Made by a program: the position numbers and the translations under genes
NCBI GenBank assembly: GCA_963783095.1
Contig: CAWAMR010000014.1
Coordinates: forward strand, 620,001-684,000
Length of the DNA: 64,000 nucleotides
DNA from: CAWAMR01 sp963783095
Lineage (GTDB): Bacteria; Planctomycetota; Planctomycetia; Gemmatales; Gemmataceae
Direction: 5' to 3'
Notes under the pieces: model-generated
Database searches by the model: none
What the model was told of the DNA's origin: nothing
What the model saw: only the letters and a program-made list of their open reading frames with translations
Part shown: piece by piece, positions 1 to 9,500 of the stretch
Position numbering within the stretch: the first letter of the stretch is position 1
Layout of the letters: every line of letters begins with the position of its first letter

Positions 1-258
1 TGATAAACCGAAATGATCGTCCCGGTTCTCGACAGAAGGGACTTGCCACGTTGCCATGACTGACACTGCCTACCGATGATAGCTGGGGCTTGGACAATTG
101 AGACTGCGCCTTAAAACTCACATCGAGCGATGATATATTCCTAGCTTTGAAAAACGACTCCCCTGCTCCCGATAGCATGGAAAACCATCGGGAGAATCGG
201 AGTTTGTTAGGCTGCAAGACGAAATGTACTGGGTTGCCACAACGACGACACGAATCTT

Positions 259-342
259 GTAGGGCGGGTCGAGGCTTTGCGAGGCCCGCCAGAGCGAGAT
301 GCCGCTTCATGGCGGACCTCGCAAAGCCTCGCCCCGCCCTAC
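259..342. repeat. Intergenic inverted repeat
   Basis: The left arm begins GTAGGGCGGG followed by GAGGCTTTGCGAGG. The right arm carries the complement (CCTCGCAAAGCCTC, then CCCGCCCTAC), leaving a loop of about 20 bases. It lies just past the end of the porin-like gene, so it could act as a terminator. Similar GC-rich palindromes recur between genes elsewhere in the window. The 258 bases before it hold nothing I can support. Confidence 0.7.
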
Positions 343-369
343 ACTGCCGTTGAATTGTGCAATAGGAAC

Positions 370-2043
370 TTAAAACCGATAGGTGAAGTCGAAGCCGATG
401 ATCCAGGTTCCCTGCGAAGTTCCACCGCCAAAGGCTGGATTATCCCAGTTCCGATAATAGCCGGCTTCCGGGCGGATCATCATCACATCGTTGAATTGAT
501 GACTGATTCCGATCGTATGGCTGGTGTAAGTTCCGGGGTATCCGGTTCGCATACCGCGTTCGTCGCGATAGACTTCGTTCCGAACCGTGAAGTAGTCGCG
601 CTGCGTCAACCCGAACATGGTGTAGTTCAGCAGGCCGTAGGTGTAGGATGCACCGGGCAGAAGGGTTCCATCGCCGCCGCCGCCGCCCCACGGTTCGATC
701 GGCCCCAGGCTGGGCGTTCCGCCCAGTTCCGCGTTATACTGCCACATAAAATAACCTTCGGTCTTGGTGAAGATCTTGTCGGTGAAGGCGTGTTCCCAGG
801 TGCTAACGATGTAGTTGAAGTTATCGTGGCCCGTTGGCTGGCCGTTCTGCACGAAGTGACGGAACTGGGCGGAGTTGAGCGCGTTGGCCCAGGCGTAGAC
901 GGCGTCCTTGTTGTCCAAAGAGACCCAACGAAGACCGAATGCACCCGTCCAGAGAGCGCCCTTATACCACGGGGCCATATCAGTACCAGCATGCACTGCC
1001 GCTTGCACGATCCACTGCTCGTCGATTCTTTGGGTAACCATCGCCCCTGTGTCAGTATAAGTGTCGTATGTGAAGAGGATCGAGTGGCTCCCCAAATAGT
1101 TGTCTACCGAGTATTGCGATTCAATATCGGGGCAGGCAATCCAACGACCCATTCGGACCATCGTACCTCCCAGAAAACCGGGGACATAGACTTCACCATA
1201 TTGCTCCACTGGATCCCAGCCGCGCAGTTTGTTATTCGACAGAAGCTGATCGCTACCCCAGCCGCCTGCGGTCGTATAGCGATAGTCGATGCCATACAGC
1301 GCGGTCGATCGGAAACCCCAGTCAATATGATCCTGTTGCACGGTGTCGGGCAATCGTTCCAATTTGAAGACCAACTGATCGACATCCACTCGATTGGGAA
1401 CGATCCAGTAGGACGCAGGCACATTGGAATTCTTTGTTGGCGAAGCAGTATCAAAGGCAGTTATCCAGCCGTTGAACTTGATCCCGCTCTCCTTGATCGA
1501 GTCCGTGAATGGGGTCTGGGCTCCGTAAATGGCCTTCATTAAGGGATAGTCCTTGGTCGAGTTCGGCACGCCGATCAAGGGATAGCCCTGGTATTCGGAA
1601 TTGGGAAACGGTGGCGAGGGCCAGGGTGATGGCGGCGCTCGGCGCGGCGGCTCCGGATCTTCCGGCTGGTTTTCGGGAGGAAAGAACTCGTCGTAGTATG
1701 CGCCGTAAAGCCGTCGGATGAACCCCTTCTTCTCATCACTTGGCTTGAGTGCACCGAACATCAGTCCATATTTTTCTTTCTTATCCTCGGTGGTGTCCGC
1801 AGTTGATTTACCGCCTCCGCCTGAACCGCTAACTTCCTTCCCGTTGGTCGAAACATCTTTGTCGGCCGGCGGAGTGGGGGAGGTTGTTTGATCGGTGGTT
1901 GAGATAGGCGCAAGCGGACTGGAGTCGGCAACTCGAACCGTAAGTCCACCGATTATTGGTGCGGGTGGCGTGATCAAAGTCGGTGAGGTGCCGGGAGCTT
2001 GCCCAAGGCCGAGGGTAAGACTCAAGCACAAAACATTCAGCAT
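370..2043 (-). CDS. Putative outer-membrane beta-barrel porin (BBP2/OmpL-like)
   Basis: The product has about 557 residues. The start at 2043 was chosen because it gives a signal peptide (MLNVLCLSLTLGLGQA) directly; the reading frame extends 14 codons further upstream. Residues after the signal are low in complexity and rich in Pro, Thr and Gly, followed by a Pro-rich stretch (PEDPEPPRRAPPSPWPSPP). The second half alternates aromatic and polar residues as beta-barrel strands do, and the chain ends in a C-terminal Phe (FDFTYRF), which is usual for outer-membrane proteins. Planctomycetes encode many barrel proteins of this size annotated as BBP2-type porins. The family call is inferred from composition and layout, not from a diagnostic motif. 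It is transcribed away from the amt operon. Confidence 0.6.
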   Translation of the reverse strand: MLNVLCLSLTLGLGQAPGTSPTLITPPAPIIGGLTVRVADSSPLAPISTTDQTTSPTPPADKDVSTNGKEVSGSGGGGKSTADTTEDKKEKYGLMFGALKPSDEKKGFIRRLYGAYYDEFFPPENQPEDPEPPRRAPPSPWPSPPFPNSEYQGYPLIGVPNSTKDYPLMKAIYGAQTPFTDSIKESGIKFNGWITAFDTASPTKNSNVPASYWIVPNRVDVDQLVFKLERLPDTVQQDHIDWGFRSTALYGIDYRYTTAGGWGSDQLLSNNKLRGWDPVEQYGEVYVPGFLGGTMVRMGRWIACPDIESQYSVDNYLGSHSILFTYDTYTDTGAMVTQRIDEQWIVQAAVHAGTDMAPWYKGALWTGAFGLRWVSLDNKDAVYAWANALNSAQFRHFVQNGQPTGHDNFNYIVSTWEHAFTDKIFTKTEGYFMWQYNAELGGTPSLGPIEPWGGGGGDGTLLPGASYTYGLLNYTMFGLTQRDYFTVRNEVYRDERGMRTGYPGTYTSHTIGISHQFNDVMMIRPEAGYYRNWDNPAFGGGTSQGTWIIGFDFTYRF

Positions 2044-2489
2044 CGGTGCGTTCGCTTTCACCAAGGGGGGGCTTGGGGGAGACACCTGACTTAACCAAGA
2101 ATACCCATGCCCCCGAGATCCTGATTCTACGTTGAAGAGTTTTACGGATCCGTTAAGTGTTCAATATGTATCGGATTTGCGGGATTTCCGGATTAGAACT
2201 ATTTTCCGGACTGTAATGGTTGCCTGGGAAATTAGGGATAATCGACCGGCACTCGAACGATTCACTTGTCCATTCGCACCGAATCCATTGAGATGGAGAT
2301 TGACGAAGAGGCCCCATTCGGCCCAAATTGAGGCGGTCGGTGCATATTAATTAGGCAAAACGTCGGATTGCCCACATTCGATTTTGTCACTTCAAGATGG
2401 AATGTTTTGGCGCAGGATGATGCAGAATCCGCGATGTTAAGTCTTCACGTACAAACACTTACGAATCTCGGCCCGACGATGCCGACGGT

Positions 2490-2505
2490 TGGCATCCTGC
2501 TTGCA
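2490..2505 (+). promoter_or_regulatory. Sigma-54 (RpoN) type -24/-12 promoter for amt-glnB
   Basis: TGGCATCCTGCTTGCA matches the consensus TGGCACG-N4-TTGCA at 14 of 16 positions, and it has the obligatory GG-N10-GC spacing (GG at 2491, GC at 2503). It lies about 100 bases upstream of the chosen amt start. In many bacteria the glnK-amt operon is driven by sigma-54 with NtrC under nitrogen limitation, which fits the genes downstream. I could not identify a clear NtrC site in the rest of the 560-base gap. Confidence 0.6.
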
Positions 2506-2606
2506 TATATCAACCCTTTGTTATTGCTCAAAAATGTTGATTCGACCTGCCAGGCTCCGCGCAACTTGGAACGCTTTTTCCATTGCTGATTTTGGAGGTA
2601 AAGTTT

Positions 2607-4738
2607 GTGAGGCCAATGCAGTCCTCTGTCATATTTGCACTTGCCTTTCTCTTCCTAGGTGCAAGCCAATCCATCCGGGCACAAGAGAAAAAGGAGCCTG
2701 TTCCCAACGGGCAAGTGGAAACTCAAAAGGCTCTCGAAAAACTGGCCAAGGATCTTGAGGATGCAAGGAAGGAAGCAAAAGAGGCTTCCGATCAAGCCAA
2801 ACTCGAGGGGAGCAAACGAGGCGACACCGCGTGGATGCTCGTTTCGAGTGCCCTCGTGCTGTTTATGGTTCCAGGGCTTGCATTGTTCTATGGCGGCATG
2901 GTGCGCCGAAAAAATATTCTTGCCACAATGATGCAGAGCTACGCAGCGCTTGCGGTCGTTGGTTTGTTCTGGGTCGTCGCCGGCTACGCTCTGGCTTTCG
3001 GACCATCGCAAATTACGCTCTCGATTTTCGGCGTCGAAAATGGCGGGGTCGTCGGGTGGAGTTGGGATCTATTCTGCCTTCAAGGCGTCAAAACCGATGA
3101 CTATCTCGCAGGCTATAACATTCCTATCTATGTCCACGTCATGTTCCAGGGCATGTTTGCCATCATCACTCCTGCACTAATCTCAGGTGCCATCGCGGAA
3201 CGAATCCGCTTCTGGCCTTTTACCCTGTTTATGTTGGTCTGGGTTACTTTCGTCTATTGTCCGCTGGCTCACATGGTTTGGGGAATGGATTTCTATCTGG
3301 CCGATCCGCTGGTTCCCGGAAAAAACTTGGGTGAATCGCCGATCGGACTGTTGGGAAAGATGGGAGCGCTCGACTTCGCGGGTGGAACCGTGGTTCACAT
3401 TGCCGCAGGGATCGCGGGGCTAGCTGCGCTTTGGTATTGCGCCGCCGCCACGGTTATCCGGGCCATGCCATGCACCCCAACAGCATGGTGCTGACGTTGT
3501 CTGGAGCAGGGATCTTGTGGTTTGGCTGGTTTGGTTTCAACGGCGGCTCAGCCCTCAACAGCACGTCACTGGCTGTTTCAGCGTTCACCGCCACGCAGAC
3601 AGCAGCGGCAGCAGCAGGATTGAGCTGGATGTTCGTGGAATGGTTGTTCAAGGGCAAACCGACCGCGCTGGGGCTGGCTTCCGGCATTGTTGCGGGCCTG
3701 GTGGCGATTACACCCGCATCCGGTTTCGTCTACATCAAGGGCGCTGTCGCGATCGGTTTGCTGGCGGGGGTGGTTTGCTATTTCAGCGTCCAACTCAAGA
3801 CCTTGCTCAAATACGACGATTCCCTCGACGCATTCGGCGTCCACGCTGTGGGTGGTTTCCTCGGAGCCTTGCTCACTGGTTTGTTTTGTTACGCTGCCGT
3901 CAACTCCGCCGGCGCGGACGGCTATTTTGCCATCAAGGATCTGCGCGTACGCCCGGACGCCATCAAGAAGGAACTCGAACCACTGAAAAAAGAAATCGAC
4001 GATTTGAAACTCAGCGATGATGCAAAAGCCACCGAAGAGAAACTGAAGCGCCGAACCGAAAAGCAAAGTAAACTCCGCGACGAACTGGTCGGAATTATTG
4101 GCGGCGAAGCTGTGAGTAAGATGGTCGAGTCCAAGGAAGCTGAAAAACTGGGCCTGTCGTGGACCAAAGAGGAATGGGAGAAAGCGAGTACCGAACTGGG
4201 GTCGCTCAAGAAACTGGAAAAAGACAACAAGGGTCCATTGAGCCAGTTTTTCATTCAGGTGAAAGCTGCTGTCTTCGCTACCGTTTTCTCCTTCGTGCTC
4301 TCGTTGTTGTTGGCACTGGCAGTTCAGGGTATCACGCTGGGCAACTTCACCACGACGGTCGACAACGAAACCGAAGGTCTCGATCAGACCGAACACGGCG
4401 AAACGGGTTTCGACTTTGGTTCGGCCCTCGATACTATTCCGACAACGGGTGCGGAGCCTCGTTCCGCCAAGGTTCCACCGGGACAAGCCAAGCGCTTCGA
4501 TGTCCTGGTGGAAGGAGTGGAAAACGGTGATTTGCGCACGATATGGTCGGAACTGTGCCAGCCTACCGAAGGTCCGGTTGACGCGGATTTCAAGGCCATC
4601 TACCCGTATATCACAACACTTCAGGGCAATCGCTTCCGACTCCGGGGCGGCGACTCCAAAGTGTTGAGCACTCATATACTGAAACTGCTTCAGAATAAAC
4701 TAGGCAAACAGGTCAAAGTGCGGGTGATCGAAGGGTAG
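2607..4738 (+). CDS. amt: Ammonium transporter Amt with coiled-coil insertions (one frameshift near 3430)
   Basis: Membrane ammonium channel of about 710 residues. I chose GTG 2607 because GGAGG ends 8 bases before it; ATG 2616 is the alternative. The N-terminus has a signal peptide (ALAFLFLGASQSIRAQ), then a charged helical stretch before the first membrane helix. Family signatures include GGTVVHIAAGIAGL with the first pore His and DAFGVHAVGG with the second. Between the tenth and eleventh membrane helices there is a charged Lys/Glu segment of about 95 residues (3930-4235). After TM11 come the usual tail motif and about 85 further residues. The frame changes near 3430, where a missing G would join GLAAL to RRRHGYPG, so I treat it as one gene. 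It is followed 39 bases later by a P-II gene. Confidence 0.9.
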
Positions 4739-4777
4739 TTGTTTTTTCTCTGCATTACGTTCAAAGGAAACTCAATC

Positions 4778-5131
4778 GTGAAAATGGTTGTCGCCATCAT
4801 CCGCCCCGAAAAGCTCGAAGACGTGCAGAAAGCGCTCAACGAGGTCGATGTGTATCTCATGACGGTCAGCGACGTTCGCGGCTGCGGCCGGCAGCGCGGC
4901 TACACCGAGGTCTATCGCGGGACCAAGATACAAGTGAAATTGCTTCCCAAGATCAAGCTGGAAATCGCCATAAACGACGCCTTCGTTGAAGCCGCTGTGG
5001 AAGCCATCATTCACGCCGCCCGTTCGGACGATACCGGCAAGATCGGCGATGGCAAGATTTTCGTATTACCCCTGGAAGACTGCATTCGCATCCGCACGGG
5101 GGAACGGGGCGGCACCGCCATCGGACCCTGA
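4778..5131 (+). CDS. glnB: Nitrogen regulatory protein P-II
   Basis: The product has 117 residues. GTG 4778 is chosen because AAAGGAAA precedes it and it aligns the N-terminus (MKMVVAIIRPEKLEDV) with the family. The protein carries the P-II signatures GCGRQRGYTEVYRG in the T-loop, TGKIGDGKIF in the B-loop and RIRTGERG in the C-loop. Aligned without gaps to E. coli GlnB, residue 51 is Ile instead of the uridylylated Tyr, while Tyr46, Gln39 and Lys58 are kept. Three residues (SDD) are inserted before the B-loop. Being adjacent to amt, it is functionally GlnK-like: it would gate the transporter according to ATP/ADP and 2-oxoglutarate. Confidence 0.95.
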   Translation: MKMVVAIIRPEKLEDVQKALNEVDVYLMTVSDVRGCGRQRGYTEVYRGTKIQVKLLPKIKLEIAINDAFVEAAVEAIIHAARSDDTGKIGDGKIFVLPLEDCIRIRTGERGGTAIGP

Positions 5132-5141
5132 AAAGCATCCT

Positions 5142-5317
5142 AACCACAGGTCACCAAGAACGCCGAGAAGACACAACACCGAGCAAAAAAGAACTCAAGA
5201 ACGGCACAATCAGGAAATGCAGAACAGTGCAATGTCAATGGTTTGAACTTCTATTATCGTGGCCGTTCAGTTCTCTGTGATGTGTCTTCTCTGTGTCCTC
5301 GGCGACTCTGTGGTTAG
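5142..5317. repeat. Imperfect inverted repeat between the P-II gene and glnN
   Basis: The left arm (AACCACAGGTCACC, then GCCGAGAAGACACA) and the right arm at 5281-5317 (TGTGTCTTCTCTG, then GACTCTGTGGTTAG) are imperfect complements enclosing about 105 bases. The element fills most of the 328-base gap and contains no reading frame I can support. It may end the amt-glnB transcript. No separate promoter for glnN was obvious. Confidence 0.55.
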
Positions 5318-5459
5318 TTTCTGTCTTGATTTCCAACGCTGGCCAAGCCTCGAAAATCTCGTATGACTACGGCAACATTGAAAAAGAGCCCTAAGTCTCG
5401 CTGCGCTCGGTTCTTATCTCTCCTGCATTCGAGGAACCTCGAAAGGATCTATTTTCCCC

Positions 5460-7651
5460 ATGAGCAAACACGACGGACGAAAGACTATTATTCACAACAT
5501 TGCCACCAAGCAATGCAAGCTCGATCAGATCGACTTCCGCGAAACCCACATCAAAGACTTGTTTGGTTCGGATGTCTTCAGCGAATCGGTACAACGCGAA
5601 CGCCTGTCGAAGGGCGTTTTCAAGGCACTGCACCGGACGATCAAGAAGGGCGATACACTCGACCCCGACATCGCCGATGCGGTTGCCTCGGCCATGAAAG
5701 ATTGGGCGATTGAGAAAGGCGCAACGCACTTCACGCATCAATTTCCAGCCCATGACCGGGCTTGACGGCCGAAAAGCACGACAGTTTTCTCACTCCGACC
5801 GGCGACGGCAAGGCCATCGCCGAGTTCTCCGGCAAGGAATTGGTCAAGGGCGAGCCGGACGCCTCGTCGTTTCCCTCCGGCGGCTTGCGGACCACCTTCG
5901 AAGCGCGCGGCTACACCGCCTGGGATCCCACCAGCCCGGCCTACATCATGGAAGTCGCCCAACGGCTCCACGCTGGTGATCCCGACGGCTTTCGTTTCCT
6001 GGACCGACGAAGTCGCTTGACAAGAAGACGCCGCTCTTGAAGTCGATGGATGCGCTGTCGAATCAGGCCAAGCGAATTCTGAAACTCTTCGGCAAGACAG
6101 TAACCAAGGTATTCACGACGGTCGGCCCCGAGCAGGAGTATTTCCTGATCGACAGGCAATTTGTGTTTGCCCGTCCCGATCTGATCAACGCAGGCCGGAC
6201 GCTGTTCGGTGCGACCGCCGCCCAAGGGCCAGGAACTGGAGGATCAGTATTTCGGCGCGATCCCGGAGCGTGTTCTCGCCTGCATGGCGGATGCCGAGGC
6301 GCAACTGTTCAAGCTGGGCGTGCCGGTAAAGACCCGTCACAACGAAGTGGCTCCCAGCCAGTATGAAATCGCACCGATCTTCGAGGACTCCAACCTCGCT
6401 ACCGATCACAATCAACTTCTGATGGAAGTGATTCGACGGACTGCCACCAAATACGGTCTGGCTGCCTTATTCCACGAAAAGCCGTTTGCCGGGATCAACG
6501 GCTCCGGGCAAACACAACAACTGGTCGATGGCCACCGATGAGGGCGAGAACCTGCTCAATCCCGGCGATACGCCGCACGAAAACGCTCAGTTCCTCGTCT
6601 TCTGCGTGGCCGTGATCCGCGCCGTCGCGAAGTATCCCGAACTGCTGCGCGTCTCTGTGGCTCATGCGGCCAACGACCATCGGCTGGGTGCGAACGAAGC
6701 TCCCCCGGCAATCATTTCGATATTCCTGGGCACGCAACTTCAGGACATCATCGAGCAGATTGAGAAAGGGGACGCCAAGCCGGCCAAGCAGGGCGGTCTA
6801 TTGGATCTCGGCGTCAGCGTACTGCCGCATCTGCCCAAAGACCCTGGCGATCGCAATCGCACATCACCGTTCGCCTTCACGGGCAACAAATTCGAGTTTC
6901 GCGCGGTCGGCAGTTCGCAGTCGATCGCGGGACCGAACACGGTGCTGAACACGATTGTCGCCGAATCGATCGACTTCATGGCCACCCAACTCGAAAAAGC
7001 CGTCGCGAGCGGCAAGAACTTGACCACGGCGATCAAGGAACTGCTTGCCGGCGATCATCAAGGAAAGCAAGAAGGTTTTGTTCAACGGCGACGGTTACTC
7101 GGAGGAATGGCACAAGGAAGCCGAGAAACGCGGACTGCCGAACCTCAAGAACACGGTCGATGCCCTGCCGGTCGTTGTGAAACCGGAGAGCATTGCCCTC
7201 TTCACGAAGTACAAAGTCTACACGGAAGGGGAACTCAGGAGCCGGTACAATATCTTGTGCGAGCAATACGTCAAGACGGTGAACGTCGAAGCTCGTCTCA
7301 CGAGTTTCATGGGTAAAACCATGATCTTACCGGCTTGTATTCGCTATCAAGGCGAAGTGGCAACCGCCGTCAACGCGACCAAGAGCGGCTGGCGCAGATT
7401 CGGGAGCACAACTCGAGTTGCTGAAGTCGCTCACGTCATCGATTACCGCTCTGCAAGGCTGCTTGTCGTCATTGGATCATGCCTTGAGTCACCATGCCGA
7501 GGGCGAGCCAATCGATCACGCGAAGTATTCGCGCGACCATATCATTCCAGCGATGAACGCGGTTCGGACCGCTGCGGATAAATTGGAGACATTCGTCGCC
7601 GACGATCTCTGGCCGATACCGACTTACCGAGAGATGTTGTTCATTCGATAG
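5460..7651 (+). CDS. glnN: Type III glutamine synthetase (read through about six frameshifts)
   Basis: Cytoplasmic ATP-dependent glutamate-ammonia ligase. The span of 2192 bases equals about 730 codons, the usual GSIII length, although no single frame covers it. Collinear pieces carry the family signatures in order: KGATHFTHQF, TAEKHDSFL, FEARGYTAWDPTSPAY, GPEQEYFLID, TRHNEVAPSQYEIAP, HEKPFAGINGSG, ANDHRLGANEAPP, NRTSPFAFTGNKFEFRAVGSSQS. Near 5740-5765 the true reading can be restored by removing one T from ATTTC and one G from CGGGC, so homopolymer errors are the simplest cause. It belongs with the amt and P-II genes upstream and is followed by a strong hairpin. GSIII is common in Bacteroidetes, cyanobacteria and planctomycetes. 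Confidence 0.9.
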
Positions 7652-7670
7652 GCCGAACCGAAAGCGAAAA

Positions 7671-7740
7671 AACTGAGCCTGATGCGTAAGCGAAGAGTTT
7701 TGCTGTCTCTTCGCTTACGTTTCAGGCTCAGTTACGTTTT
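7671..7740 (+). terminator. Strong hairpin terminator after glnN
   Basis: The arms at 7671-7697 and 7706-7732 are 27 bases long with only two mismatches and an 8-base loop (AACTGAGCCTGA...CGTAAGCGAAGAG). It starts 19 bases after the glnN stop and is followed by ACGTTTT. This is the clearest terminator-like structure in the window. The rest of the gap to 7941 holds nothing recognisable. Confidence 0.85.
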
Positions 7741-7941
7741 CTGGGTGTTTTTCGTTGATTTGAGTTGGATGAGTTTTCGCTTGCGAGATGTAATCGCGCC
7801 GGGTAAGGTTACCGTGTTAGATTGGAAGAAAATGGAAGAGGGTTAGGCGGTTTGATCCAGGATTTGATTGTATAGAGTTTTCGCTGAAAAATTGCGCGAC
7901 TCTGGCATGCAATCGCTTGTTCTGCGAGGGAGGAGCTCGTA

Positions 7942-8337
7942 GTGTCAAGCACGATCTGCTACCTGAACACGGATCTTGACTTGACTTCGGTTGGCGACTT
8001 GACCGGGCTGGCCGCAGTTTTCGACTCCCACGGTGCATTGTTGTTGGATGTGACCCAATGGGAGGACGGTCTCTGGCACGCAACCTTTGAGATATTGGAC
8101 CAGCAGACCGAGCCAGAGCTGAATATCACGGCGATGGTAACCGTTGTGGAATCGCTCAGCGAACCCCATGTTTCGGTTTGGCGAAACTGTACTCTGCGCG
8201 AGTTCAATATCGGCTACGATTGTGGTGCCGAACCGTGGGCATTTAACCAAGGATTGTCAAGTGAACTAATGGGGCGTATGGCTGCCATCGGCGCGTCGTT
8301 GCGATTCACGCTTTACCCCGCGCCAGTCGGGTGGTGA
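7942..8337 (+). CDS. Hypothetical protein
   Basis: The product has 131 residues and I do not recognise it. The start is GTG 7942, preceded by GGGAGGAG at 7928-7935 with normal spacing. The sequence is acidic, without a signal peptide or membrane helix. It contains alternating hydrophobic stretches (ELNITAMVTVVES, SLRFTLYPAPVGW) that suggest a small beta-rich domain. It stands alone between the glnN terminator and a decayed toxin-like locus. The good ribosome-binding site and even codon use are the reasons for calling it a gene. Confidence 0.6.
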   Translation: MSSTICYLNTDLDLTSVGDLTGLAAVFDSHGALLLDVTQWEDGLWHATFEILDQQTEPELNITAMVTVVESLSEPHVSVWRNCTLREFNIGYDCGAEPWAFNQGLSSELMGRMAAIGASLRFTLYPAPVGW

Positions 8338-8439
8338 TTCGTAACCTGAATTGCGAAAATTGACATAAGCGGCGAACAAGTCTTTGAGGCAAATGCCACT
8401 GTTCGCATAGATGATTAGTGCGGTCGCGGAGGCGAGTCA

Positions 8440-8640
8440 ATAGCGCTGCCGACATTCAATGACGAAGGAGACCTGCCGCCGGGCGTACATTGTGCGACGC
8501 TTTCGGAAGTACTTGAGCGATTCGGCCGGACGCGACGCTCGGGAGCGTTTGGCGGAGCGTAGGCGTTGATAGAATATTGGCAGACTCGTCGCCAAGGCGG
8601 TCTGCGCGGTATCGTCGAAATCGTATGGGAGGAATTATGA
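8440..8640 (+). pseudogene. Remnant of a DUF6932-like gene
   Basis: From 8440 one frame reads ALPTFNDEGDLPPGVHCATL then SEVLERFG, resembling the N-terminus of DUF6932-type proteins (a nucleotidyltransferase-like fold). A second frame, ending at TGA 8638-8640, reads EYWQTRRQGGLRGIVEIVWE, resembling a C-terminus of the same family. The middle of the expected gene, well over 150 residues, is missing. The expected start codon is ATA at 8440, correctly spaced after GGAGG at 8428-8432, so the start itself seems mutated. The stop overlaps the next ATG as ATGA, as in an original two-gene operon. The family call is from memory of the motifs. Confidence 0.45.
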
Positions 8641-8957
8641 TTGCGAACGATCAAGAACTGCAAACGACATTGGAACGAATCACTTGGTTCCAGCAGCAAG
8701 TGGTACATCTTCGCAAAACCGAAAGCAATCCGGCAAATTACCGAGCAGCAGCTTCCGGTTTTTTGGCCGAGATCGACCGGATGCAGCTTGAAGTACGAGA
8801 GTATTTTAGTTTCTTCCGCAGAAAGCGGGCGCGGCTTAACCATCCGCATCCCCGGCAAGAAACTGCCTGCCGTGGTGGCCCAGTAAGACGCCTAGGCGAG
8901 CGCTGTCGGCACCGTTGTAGTTGCGGAAGGTACGAAAAATCTGGCGCTGAAGGATGA
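8637..8957 (+). CDS. Small protein, probable partner of the decayed gene upstream
   Basis: ATG 8637 follows GGGAGG (8627-8632) and overlaps the preceding stop by four bases. The first 58 residues or so look genuine: a helical, charged protein beginning MIANDQELQTTLERI and continuing through ANYRAAASGFLAEIDRMQLE. After about 8812 the reading turns into Arg/Cys-rich sequence that looks out of frame. Another frame there would end at 8839 after about 67 residues, so a frameshift is likely. Short helical proteins of this sort often sit beside DUF6932-type genes, where an antitoxin-like role has been supposed. The function here is unknown. Confidence 0.45.
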   Translation: MIANDQELQTTLERITWFQQQVVHLRKTESNPANYRAAASGFLAEIDRMQLEVREYFSFFRRKRARLNHPHPRQETACRGGPVRRLGERCRHRCSCGRYEKSGAEG

Positions 8958-9027
8958 CCCTTCATGCCTCTTTATTTACGTGAGCAAGTCCGGAGGCAAA
9001 GTGACCGGATTAGTGAGTCGCACCAGA

Positions 9028-9459
9028 TCAACTCAACATCCGCGCGAATCGATTCACAAAGATAATGGTCCCCACGACGAGTGCGGTCAAACTGGCCATC
9101 AGGACCGCTCCGGCAGCAATTTGCAGGCAGCTGTTCCAGCGCGATTTGGTTGCTTCATCCAGCCCGTGAAAAAGCGTTTCGATGGCACTGTTGAACAACT
9201 CCGCCGTGAATACGCCGCCAATGCAAATGACCACCAGGCACCATTCGATCCAATTGCATTCGAGGGCGACGGCTGCGGTGATCGCCAGCGCTGCGAAGAA
9301 AAAATGTACCGAGAAACTGGAATGACCGCGAATGCCGCGCTTCACCCCGCGAAAGGCTTCGTCAAATTTTGCTCCCCACGACCGCCTGCGCTTCGGTCGC
9401 TGCCCGGATTCACCCCAGTGAGTTGGAATCGGCGGGAGGTTGGTGGTTTCGGGTAACAT
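9028..9459 (-). CDS. dgkA: Diacylglycerol kinase / undecaprenol kinase family protein
   Basis: Small integral-membrane lipid kinase of 143 residues. After a charged N-terminal tail of about 35 residues it reads FDEAFRGVKRGIRGHSSF, the DgkA entry motif, followed by three membrane helices. The catalytic signature is TAELFNSAIETLFHGLD, with the conserved Glu and the Asn-x-x-x-Glu pattern. The final helix is LQIAAGAVLMASLTALVVG. It probably phosphorylates diacylglycerol or undecaprenol for lipid recycling. It lies 41 bases downstream of rpiB on the same strand. Confidence 0.88.
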   Translation of the reverse strand: MLPETTNLPPIPTHWGESGQRPKRRRSWGAKFDEAFRGVKRGIRGHSSFSVHFFFAALAITAAVALECNWIEWCLVVICIGGVFTAELFNSAIETLFHGLDEATKSRWNSCLQIAAGAVLMASLTALVVGTIIFVNRFARMLS

Positions 9460-9500
9460 AATTGCGGGTGTCCCCCTGGGCCTTGAGGTTGTGCGAAGAG

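Noticed and set aside
277..1542. A 421-codon open frame on the plus strand
   Set aside because: It is antisense to the porin-like gene, which has a signal peptide and barrel composition. The plus-strand product has no recognisable motif or ribosome-binding site.
3578..4675. A 365-codon open frame on the minus strand
   Set aside because: It is antisense to the C-terminal half of amt, whose motifs are conserved. The antisense product has no family features.
5460..7651. Programmed frameshifting in glnN
   Set aside because: Six changes at unrelated sites, without conserved slippery sequences or downstream structures, are better explained by indel errors in short base runs.
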